DNA from: Verticiella sediminum
Lineage (GTDB): Bacteria; Pseudomonadota; Gammaproteobacteria; Burkholderiales; Burkholderiaceae_B
Length of the DNA stretch: 64,000 nucleotides
Assembly: GCF_007558815.1 (NCBI RefSeq)
Contig: NZ_VLTJ01000011.1
Location: 62,001 to 126,000, forward strand
Direction of reading: 5' to 3'
How positions within the stretch are numbered: the first letter of the stretch is position 1; each line of letters begins with the position of its first letter. A program made the position numbers and the translations under genes. Below are positions 25,640 through 32,530 of this stretch, piece after piece. The notes below the pieces were generated by a model. That model was not told the origin of the DNA. It ran no database searches and worked only from the letters and a program-made list of their open reading frames with translations.

Positions 25640-26500
25640 ATGTTATCGAAGCGCCTCGATGGCAAGGTGGCCATCATTACGGGAGCCGCACGCGGTATCG
25701 GGCGGGCAACTGCGGTTGCTTTCGCGCGCGAGGGTGCCACCGTCGTGGGGATCGATATCGCGGGAGCCGTCAGCGCGACCTTGGAGGTGGAGCCGGCCAC
25801 CATGGCGGAACTGGATGAAACCGGCAGGCTGGTCGCCGCGGCGGGCGGAACCTGGGGTTCTCGCCAGCTCGACCAGCGCGACATGACGGCCTTGCGTGAC
25901 GCCGCGGCATGGGTGGTCGAGACCTTCGGCAAGATCGATATCCTCTTCGCGAACGCCGGCATCCAGGCCTTCAAACCGATCCTCGACATGGAGGATGCGG
26001 ATTGGCACGATCAGATCGACGTCAATCTGACCGGCACCTGCAACGCGATCCGGGCCGTTGCTCCCCATCTCGTCAAGAATGGCGGCGGCCGAATCATCGT
26101 CACCTCCTCGACGCAGGGAAAGCACGGTACGAAGTATGGCGCGGCGTATTCGGCCTCGAAATGGGGCATCATCGGGCTGATGAAATCGGCGGCCCTGGAG
26201 CTCGGGCAATACGGAATCACGGTCAACGCGGTCATCCCCGGTCTGATCGACACCCCGCTCACGCGACATAGGCAGCGATACGCGCAGGCGATCGATGATC
26301 TGAGCAATGCCGAGCCACTGGACAAGCTGGAAGCCGAAGCAAAACAGAAGCTCAGCGCCAAGTCCCCGTTGGGCGTGCCTTGGCTGCCTCCCGAAACGAT
26401 TGCCCCGGCCGTGGTGTTTCTCGCCAGCGACGACTCCCGCATGGTCTCAGGCGCCACCTACGACGTAACCGGGGGCGACAGCGCGAACAATGCCGCTTGA
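25640..26500 (+). CDS. Short-chain dehydrogenase/reductase (mycofactocin-type subgroup resemblance)
   Basis: 286-residue classical SDR. Cofactor site is TGAARGIGR (14-22), with NAG at 105-107, catalytic Ser156/157, Tyr170 and Lys174 (YSASK). Asp39 after the second strand suggests NAD(H). Compared with a usual 250-residue SDR it has an insertion after that strand (residues 40-65, ending DETGRLVAAAGG) and ends in VSGATYDVTGGD, both like the SDRs associated with mycofactocin. Substrate unknown. No mycofactocin genes are in the window. Confidence 0.85.
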   Translation: MLSKRLDGKVAIITGAARGIGRATAVAFAREGATVVGIDIAGAVSATLEVEPATMAELDETGRLVAAAGGTWGSRQLDQRDMTALRDAAAWVVETFGKIDILFANAGIQAFKPILDMEDADWHDQIDVNLTGTCNAIRAVAPHLVKNGGGRIIVTSSTQGKHGTKYGAAYSASKWGIIGLMKSAALELGQYGITVNAVIPGLIDTPLTRHRQRYAQAIDDLSNAEPLDKLEAEAKQKLSAKSPLGVPWLPPETIAPAVVFLASDDSRMVSGATYDVTGGDSANNAA

Positions 26501-26592
26501 GCTGTCGGCAGCCGGCTATACGAAGATGCGCATCGATGGCCATCGCCGGCCGACTCCCCGCCGATGAGCATCCGGGGCGCCGCCGGTGACGC

Positions 26593-27291
26593 TCACGGCC
26601 GCTGAGGATCGAAGCGGAACAGGTGCAGAAGCCGTCCCCCGAGCACCACCATGACCGCCGCCAGAGGCATGAGGGGCGCGGCCCGAAACCAATGCGTCGC
26701 GACGACGCCGCCGACGACAGCGCTGGCGAGATAGACGACAAGCGTCGTCAATTGCTGCGCGGCGAGCGTCGTCAGCAACGGACGGCGGCCGGTCAAGGTT
26801 CGTTCGATGAGATCGCTGACGATCGCTGTATACGTGCTGGTGAAGATCACCGTCATGATGCCAGGCACACCGATCTTGCGGCCGATGCCTCCTTGAAGCC
26901 CCATGGCGACGGCCGAGATGACGATGAAGCCGTACACGCCGGGCGAGCGGACCGGATCATCGACCCAAAGCCACAGCGCGGCAAAGACGGCGAGGAAGGA
27001 CGCTTCGAGCCCGAGCGCCCAGCCGCTGCCGCGTCCGGATTTCGCGAAGGCCAGCGACGCCAGCGATACGCCTGTCATGAAGCCGAAGAGGGCGGCAAAC
27101 GAGTGCAGGGCCGCATCGAAATCTCCCCGACCTATGGCAACGCCCAGGAGAACAGTGTTGCCGCTCATCGCCGACGTAAATACGTTCTCCAGGGCGAGGA
27201 AAGCGATCGCGTCCGTGCTCCCCGCAGCGAAGGACAGCAAGGCGAGGCCGAGCGTGACTCGGCCTCCTGCAGCTTCGTGGGTGAGAGACAT
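26593..27291 (-). CDS. YoaK/DUF1275 family membrane protein
   Basis: 232 residues, about six membrane helices. The family pattern AGSTDAIAFLALENVFTSAMSGNTVLLG (residues 23-50) and the later MGLQGGIGRKIGVPGIMTVIFTSTYTAIVSDL are diagnostic for DUF1275. The function of the family is not established; some members are stress-related. It converges on the SDR gene, and its upstream region holds two palindromes that could be an operator. Confidence 0.85.
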   Translation of the reverse strand: MSLTHEAAGGRVTLGLALLSFAAGSTDAIAFLALENVFTSAMSGNTVLLGVAIGRGDFDAALHSFAALFGFMTGVSLASLAFAKSGRGSGWALGLEASFLAVFAALWLWVDDPVRSPGVYGFIVISAVAMGLQGGIGRKIGVPGIMTVIFTSTYTAIVSDLIERTLTGRRPLLTTLAAQQLTTLVVYLASAVVGGVVATHWFRAAPLMPLAAVMVVLGGRLLHLFRFDPQRP

Positions 27292-27309
27292 GATGTCGTC
27301 AGCGCTCCT

Positions 27310-27340
27310 TATTGGAATGGCAATACCGTCTTATAAGACG
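27310..27340 (-). promoter_or_regulatory. Paired palindromes upstream of the yoaK-like gene
   Basis: TATTG-N6-CAATA (27310-27325) is followed immediately by the perfect 14-base palindrome CGTCTTATAAGACG (27327-27340). They lie 19-49 bases before the start codon and overlap the likely promoter, as an operator for a dimeric repressor would. No regulator gene is adjacent. Confidence 0.5.
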
Positions 27341-27485
27341 AAGTCACCCAGGGTGGTGTCGCATCGATGGCGGCCGGATTGCCGTTGCTGTCGGCGGCTT
27401 CGACGCTTTGCGCGTGTATGGTGTCGGCCTGTAGAGGCCCGCGCAGGATGCGCCGGCAGCGGCCTGAGGCGCCCGGGTTTTGGGT

Positions 27486-27598
27486 TACACTCGCTGGCTG
27501 TCCGGCGGCCCGGTGTGGCCTCGTTCCAGGGGCCGGCGGACGCAGCCGCGTGAGCATCGGCGATAGGCCAGGGCGAACTCGATTCGCCTTCTTTTTTG
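27486..27598 (+). ncRNA. Candidate small RNA upstream of ppiD
   Basis: A TACACT -10-like box (27486-27491) is followed by a strong hairpin, TCCGGCGGCCC (27501-27511) with GGGCCGGCGGA (27530-27540), 10 of 11 pairs. About 30 bases later comes a good intrinsic terminator, AGGGCGAA/TTCGCCTT with loop CTCGA (27570-27590) and a T-rich tail to 27597. The predicted RNA is about 100 bases. It lacks the conserved loop of 4.5S RNA and does not look like 6S RNA. It might instead be the terminator of a lost gene. The rest of the 27341-27775 gap shows nothing clear. Confidence 0.45.
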
Positions 27599-27775
27599 CC
27601 GTACGGCTGGCAAGAAGCCGGCCGCGCGCGCCGGGCCGGCGGGATGTGCGGGGAACCTGTCTGCCACCTCGCGTTGTCAGAGCAGGCAGCCTGCGTCGCC
27701 GATCCTGGCGCCCAGGCTTCCTGTCGAGTGCTTTTTCGTTGCGGGCCGCCTGCCCGCCTGTGGGAGAACGGGCAA

Positions 27776-29695
27776 ATGTTCGAGCTGGTGCGCAATCACA
27801 AGCGCTGGATGCTGCTTCTGGTGTTGATCCTGATTCTGCCGTCCTTCGTGTTTTTCGGCATCGAGGGCTACACGCGATTCATGGAAGGCGACCGGGCCGT
27901 GGCGCGCGTCGCGGGCGAGCCGATCTCGATCCAGGAATACGAGTCCGCACGGCGCGACCAGCTCGACCGCGCAAGACAGGCGCTGGGTGCGCAGTTCGAC
28001 CCGATGGTCTTCGACACGCCGGAACAGCGCCAGCGCACGCTGGACGCGCTCATCGACACGCGCGTCATCGCCGCCGCCATGGTCGAAGGCCGCTATACCG
28101 TGTCGGACAATGCGCTGCGCCAGGCCATCGCCACGCTGCCGCAGGCCCAGGAGAATGGCCGTTTCGATCCGGCCCGCTACCAGCAGTTCCTGGCCATGCA
28201 GGGGCTGTCACCCGGGCAGTTCGAGTCGTACATGCGTTACGACCTGGCGCGCAGCCAGGTGCTGGACCCGGTGCTCGAATCGGCGAGTGCGCCGCAGCGC
28301 ATCGTCACCGACCTGCTCGCCAGCATGCAGCAGGAGCGCACCGTGCGCGTGCGCCGCTTCGAGGCGGAGGACTATCGCGCCTCGGCCCAAGTCTCCGACG
28401 AAGACGTCCAGAAATACTACGAGGCCAACGCAGCGCGCTTTCAGCGCCCGGAAACCGTCGATGCCCAGTACGTGCTGCTCGATGGCGCCGCCGTCCTGAA
28501 GGATGTCTCGGTTTCCGACGACGCGCTCGCTTCGTACTATGAGCAGAACAAGAATCGCTACACCTCGCCCGAGCGCCGGCGTGTCAGCCACATCCTGATC
28601 CAACCGGAAGGCCAGGGCGAGGCGGCCGTGGCCGCCGCCCGGGCCGAGGCCGAGGCGTTGCTCGGCAAGCTGCGCGCGCAGCCGGACAGCTTCGCCGAGG
28701 TGGCGCGCGAGGCTTCGCAGGACAGCGGCACGGCTGCCCAGGGCGGCGATCTGGGCTGGCTCGACCGCGGCATGATGGTGCCGGCTTTCGAAAACGCGGC
28801 GTTTGCGCTCAAGCAGGGCGAGATCTCCGAGCCCGTGCAGACCGATTTCGGCATCCACCTGATCAAGGCCGACGAGGTGCAGCCGTCGCAGGTGCAGCCG
28901 CTGGCCGAGGTGCGTGACCGTTTGCTCGAGGAAATCCGCAACCAGCAGGCCGGCGAGCGTTTTGGCGAAGCCGCCAGGCAGCTCAGCGAACTGGTCTACG
29001 ACCAGGCCGACAGCCTGCAGCCGGTGGCCGATGCGCTGGGCCTGGAACTGCGCACGGCCGAAGGTATCGCACGCGAGCAGGCGCCGCAGGGCGCGCCCGA
29101 TGTGTTCAATGACCCGCGCGTGCGGCAGGCGCTGTTCTCCAACGAGGTCGCACGCCAGGGACGCAACTCCGGCGTCATCGAGCTTGCGCCCGATCGCCTG
29201 CTGGCGGTGCGCGCGCTCAAGGTCGAGCCGGCGCACGTGGCGCCCCTGGCCGAGGTCTCCGAGGAGATCCGCGAGGCGCTCGTCCAGCAGCAGGCGTTCG
29301 CCGCCGCCGAAGCGGCCGGCCAGAAGTTCGTGGCCGAGCTCCAGGAGGGCGCCGAGCCGGTGGGCTTCGGCGACGCGCTTAACGTATCGCGTGCGGAGCG
29401 CCAAGGCCTGTCCATGCCCGTACTGCAGGCGATCATGTCGGTGCCCGAGGACGCATCCCTGCCGAGCTACGTATCGGCCACCGCGGCCGGCGAATTCGTC
29501 GTGGCCCAGGTCCAGGAAGTCAAGCCCGCGCCCAAGCCCGAAGACACCATGGTGCGCGCCGAGCAGTCCGCCCTGGGCAACGCCTACGCCGAAGCGCAGG
29601 CGCAAGCCGTGCTGCAGGCCCTGCGCCAGCAATTCAAGGTCGAGATCGAGCCGCTTGCGGCGCAGGCCATCGCGGAAGCGTCCGAGCAGGGCTGA
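27776..29695 (+). CDS. ppiD: Periplasmic chaperone / peptidyl-prolyl isomerase PpiD
   Basis: 639-residue inner-membrane-anchored folding factor. A cytoplasmic MFELVRNHKRW stub precedes one membrane helix (about 11-28), then a SurA_N-like domain, a parvulin domain (about 265-365: RRVSHILIQ, GGDLGWLDRG, PVQTDFGIHLIK) and a C-terminal helical region. This is the PpiD layout and length. The start at MFELV is chosen, since PpiD homologues begin with MF/ML-x-x-IR followed by the anchor. It assists outer-membrane and secreted proteins leaving SecYEG. Confidence 0.93.
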   Translation: MFELVRNHKRWMLLLVLILILPSFVFFGIEGYTRFMEGDRAVARVAGEPISIQEYESARRDQLDRARQALGAQFDPMVFDTPEQRQRTLDALIDTRVIAAAMVEGRYTVSDNALRQAIATLPQAQENGRFDPARYQQFLAMQGLSPGQFESYMRYDLARSQVLDPVLESASAPQRIVTDLLASMQQERTVRVRRFEAEDYRASAQVSDEDVQKYYEANAARFQRPETVDAQYVLLDGAAVLKDVSVSDDALASYYEQNKNRYTSPERRRVSHILIQPEGQGEAAVAAARAEAEALLGKLRAQPDSFAEVAREASQDSGTAAQGGDLGWLDRGMMVPAFENAAFALKQGEISEPVQTDFGIHLIKADEVQPSQVQPLAEVRDRLLEEIRNQQAGERFGEAARQLSELVYDQADSLQPVADALGLELRTAEGIAREQAPQGAPDVFNDPRVRQALFSNEVARQGRNSGVIELAPDRLLAVRALKVEPAHVAPLAEVSEEIREALVQQQAFAAAEAAGQKFVAELQEGAEPVGFGDALNVSRAERQGLSMPVLQAIMSVPEDASLPSYVSATAAGEFVVAQVQEVKPAPKPEDTMVRAEQSALGNAYAEAQAQAVLQALRQQFKVEIEPLAAQAIAEASEQG

Positions 29696-29721
29696 CAGCG
29701 CGGGCGGCGAAAGAGCAGAAG

Positions 29722-29749
29722 AACCGCGGCCCTGGCCGCGGTTTTTTTT
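29722..29749 (+). terminator. Rho-independent terminator of ppiD
   Basis: AACCGCGGCC (29722-29731) pairs with GGCCGCGGTT (29734-29743) and is followed by a run of T to 29749, 26 bases after the ppiD stop. Confidence 0.92.
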
Positions 29750-29794
29750 CGTGTGCTGAGCCGACCGGCCCTGGACGACGGGGTCCGGTGTCTG

Positions 29795-29886
29795 CCGCGT
29801 CGCGTATTCCTCAATGATCCTGACGTGTACGGGGGCGGCGAGCTGATTGTCAACGGCAGCAGCATGGAACGGCTCAAGCATGCCTG
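29795..29886 (+). pseudogene. Remnant of a PiuC/YbiX-type PKHD hydroxylase
   Basis: A short open frame reads RRVFLNDPDVYGGGEL followed by IVNGSSMERLKHA and a stop. This closely matches the core of PKHD-type Fe(II)/2-oxoglutarate hydroxylases (PiuC/YbiX: FLSDPxxYxGGELVV, then a variable turn and RVKLPAG). The iron-binding HxD and distal histidine regions on either side are missing and the frame stops after LKHA. piuC genes commonly sit beside catechol-siderophore receptor genes, exactly the position here. No start codon or ribosome site is associated. Confidence 0.6.
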
Positions 29887-29989
29887 ATCGGGCATGCCGT
29901 CGTATCTCTCGGCCCCCGCTTCGGGCGTTCGCGTCTGAACGGCCATGCTGGTTCCAGTATTTCGATGCAAAAAAGCGTCACGAATAGAT

Positions 29990-30008
29990 AATAACGAGAA
30001 TCGTTATC
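29990..30008 (+). promoter_or_regulatory. Fur box upstream of the first siderophore receptor
   Basis: AATAACGAGAATCGTTATC matches 15 of 19 positions of the Fur consensus and contains the perfect inverted repeat ATAACGA-GAA-TCGTTAT. It lies about 95 bases before the receptor start in an AT-rich island, consistent with iron-repressed expression. Confidence 0.8.
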
Positions 30009-30102
30009 AAAAATCCATAAGCTATGTCGGTTTCCTTCACATTGCCTGCACATTTGCCACCGCCACCTGCCGGTGCGGGCACTCACTGCGACGACCGACG
30101 CC

Positions 30103-32337
30103 ATGAATTATGGATATCACCGAGGCCACCGAATCCGGATGGCCGTTCTTTCCGCCTGCGCCGTCTGGCCCATGGCCGGGGCCGCGCAAACCAGCGCCAC
30201 CGCGCCGGTCACCACGTTGGAGGAAGTGCGCGTGCTAGGCACGGCGGAGGAAGAACTCAAGCAGGCTCCCGGCGTGTCGGTGATCACCGAGGACGACCTG
30301 CAGAAGCGGCCGCCCGCGAACGATCTGGCCGAACTGATCCGCACCATGCCCGGCGTCAACCTGACCGGCAACAGCGCGTCGGGCGCCTACGGTAACAACC
30401 GCCAGATCGACTTGCGCGGCATGGGGCCGGAGAACACCCTGATCCTGATCGACGGCAAGCCCGTAGCCTCGCGCGACTCCGTGCGCATGGGCCGCAACGG
30501 TGAACGCAACACCCGCGGCGACAGCAACTGGGTCCCGGTCGAGGCGATCGAGCGCATCGAGGTGGTGCGCGGCCCGGCGGCGGCGCGCTATGGTTCGGGC
30601 GCCGCGGGCGGGGTGGTGAACATCATCACCAAGCGTCCATCCGACAAGCTGTCGGGCTCGGTCACGCTGTATGGCCTGGAGCCCGAGCACAGCGAGGAAG
30701 GGGGCACTCGTCGCGCGAGCTTCAACCTGGCGGGGCCGATTTCCGAGCAGCTCTCCTTCCGCCTGTACGGCAATGTGGCCAAGACGGAGGCGGATTCGCC
30801 GGAGCTGAACGCGCTGGCCTCGGGCATTCCCGCGACCGACGAAGCCATCCCCCCGGCCGGGCGCGAAGGGGTGAAGAATCGGGACATCAACGGCCTGCTG
30901 CGCTGGGACCTGGCGCCCGGCCACGTCGTCGAATTCGAAGGCGGCTACAGCCGCCAGGGCAACATCTACGCCGGCGACCGCCTTTTCACGAGCAGCAGCG
31001 ACGTGCTTTCCGAACTCGCCAACGAAGGGGCCGAAACCAACACCATGTATCGCCGTACCGGCTCGATCACGCACCGTGGCGACTACGGCGACGGTCGTAC
31101 CTCGCGCGTCACCGCCTACTACGAAGGCACCACCAATTCCCGCATGAACGAAGGCTTGGCAGGCGGTGGGGAGGGTACGATCTCCAACCCCGACAATCGT
31201 TCGACCTCCAAGCTCGACAACTACCTCATCAACGGCGAATACAACACGCCATGGAGGATCGGCAGCTTGAGCCAGATCGTGACGGTGGGCGGCGAGTTCC
31301 GCCGGCAGCGTCTGGACGATGAATACAGCACGCGCGGCGGCGCGGGCATCAGCGGCGACCCGAGCGCGATCAGTGCGGTCAATTCGTCGGCACTCTTCAT
31401 CGAAGACAACATCGAGGCAACGCAGGATCTCATCATCACGCCGGGGCTGCGCATGGATCACCACCAGAAGTTCGGGGTGAACTGGAGCCCGAGCCTGAAT
31501 GCCTCGTACTACGTCACGCCCACCATCACGTTGAAGGGCGGCATCGCGCGCGCATTCAAGGCGCCGAACCTCTACCAGATCAACCCGAACTACATGTACA
31601 CCACGCGCGGCAACGGCTGCCCGTTCGGCCCGGACGGCAACCGGGTCGAAGGTCCGTGCAACATCTTCGGCAATGCCGATCTCGACCCCGAGATCAGCGT
31701 CAACAAGGAAATCGGCATCGCCTATGACGAAGCCGGCTGGGGCGCGGGCGTCACCTATTTCCGCAACGACTACAAGAACAAGATCGTCGCCGACATGGGC
31801 GATCAGGCGATTCCCGATTACGTCGATGGCCGCCGTTCCTTCCAGTGGGTGAATTCGGGCGCCGCCGTGATCCAGGGCTTCGAGGGCAACCTGAACGTCC
31901 CCTTGCTGGGCGAGTCCGGGCGCACGCTGATGCTCACCAACAATTTCACCTACATGGTGGAGAACAAGAGCAAGTCGACCGGCCAGCCGCTCTCCGTCAT
32001 CCCGCGCTACACGATCAACAGTGCGCTGGCGTGGCAGGTGAACGAACGCTTCGACGTGCTCGCCACCGCGACCTTCTACGGCAAGCAGCGCCCGCGTACC
32101 TACAACCTCGCCAACAACGCCGAGATCACCGGCGACGGCCTGAACGTGCGCGGCTCGTACGCGGTATTCGGCCTGAGCGCGGGCTATCGCATCAACGAGC
32201 GCCTGCACCTGCGCGCCGGTGTGAATAACATCGGCGACAAGCGCCTGTTCCGCGAGGATTCGGGTTCGGCCCAGGGCGCGGCGACCTACAACGAGCCGGG
32301 ACGGGCCTACTACGCCACGCTGACGGCTTCGTTCTGA
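30103..32337 (+). CDS. TonB-dependent catecholate siderophore receptor (FepA/BfeA type), copy 1
   Basis: 744-residue outer-membrane receptor. After a signal peptide ending near GAAQ (about residue 29) comes a TonB box-like TLEEVRVLG, the plug domain (about 30-160: NRQIDLRGMGPENTLILIDG, RGPAAARYGSGAAGGVVNIITK) and a 22-strand barrel ending in aromatic F (TLTASF). The plug is very close to FepA/PfeA/BfeA, so ferric enterobactin-like catecholates are the likely cargo. Fur box upstream. No strong ribosome site is seen; an internal ATG at 30139 is an alternative start. Confidence 0.88.
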   Translation: MNYGYHRGHRIRMAVLSACAVWPMAGAAQTSATAPVTTLEEVRVLGTAEEELKQAPGVSVITEDDLQKRPPANDLAELIRTMPGVNLTGNSASGAYGNNRQIDLRGMGPENTLILIDGKPVASRDSVRMGRNGERNTRGDSNWVPVEAIERIEVVRGPAAARYGSGAAGGVVNIITKRPSDKLSGSVTLYGLEPEHSEEGGTRRASFNLAGPISEQLSFRLYGNVAKTEADSPELNALASGIPATDEAIPPAGREGVKNRDINGLLRWDLAPGHVVEFEGGYSRQGNIYAGDRLFTSSSDVLSELANEGAETNTMYRRTGSITHRGDYGDGRTSRVTAYYEGTTNSRMNEGLAGGGEGTISNPDNRSTSKLDNYLINGEYNTPWRIGSLSQIVTVGGEFRRQRLDDEYSTRGGAGISGDPSAISAVNSSALFIEDNIEATQDLIITPGLRMDHHQKFGVNWSPSLNASYYVTPTITLKGGIARAFKAPNLYQINPNYMYTTRGNGCPFGPDGNRVEGPCNIFGNADLDPEISVNKEIGIAYDEAGWGAGVTYFRNDYKNKIVADMGDQAIPDYVDGRRSFQWVNSGAAVIQGFEGNLNVPLLGESGRTLMLTNNFTYMVENKSKSTGQPLSVIPRYTINSALAWQVNERFDVLATATFYGKQRPRTYNLANNAEITGDGLNVRGSYAVFGLSAGYRINERLHLRAGVNNIGDKRLFREDSGSAQGAATYNEPGRAYYATLTASF

Positions 32338-32355
32338 TCGGCGCATCGAGGGGCA

Positions 32356-32379
32356 GGGTGTGGCAGAAATGCCACCCCC
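32356..32379 (+). terminator. GAAA-capped hairpin between the two receptors
   Basis: GGGTGTGGCA pairs with TGCCACCCCC (9 of 10) around a GAAA tetraloop, 18 bases after the first receptor stop. There is no T-run, so it may stabilise the upstream mRNA or attenuate read-through into the second receptor gene. Confidence 0.4.
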
Positions 32380-32416
32380 ATCCGGATACATTCAGGAATC
32401 AGCGTTACGCATAGAT

Positions 32417-32435
32417 ATAAATGAGAACGATTGTT
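32417..32435 (+). promoter_or_regulatory. Weak Fur-like box upstream of the second receptor
   Basis: ATAAATGAGAACGATTGTT matches 11 of 19 Fur consensus positions, overlapping a TATAAA -10-like element (32416-32421). It suggests separate iron control of the second copy, with lower affinity than the first box. Confidence 0.45.
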
Positions 32436-32530
32436 TTTTGATCGCTAGTATCCGTTGCTTCCGCAACTTGGGTAAGCGAGACGCTCGGCATGGGGCCGTG
32501 TGGCGACGCTCGCCTGTCGAAGCAACGATC

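Noticed and set aside
27486-27598. 4.5S (SRP) RNA or 6S RNA
   Set aside because: The conserved SRP loop (GGAAGCAG type) and the 6S open-bubble layout are absent.
27596-27775. Longer N-terminus for PpiD
   Set aside because: The additional 60 residues are not like any PpiD N-terminus; the known form begins just before the membrane anchor at MFELV.
24103-27775. Integrated genomic island with attachment repeats at tRNA-Val
   Set aside because: No second copy of the tRNA 3' end and no integrase were found between the tRNA and ppiD; only the insertion itself is reported.
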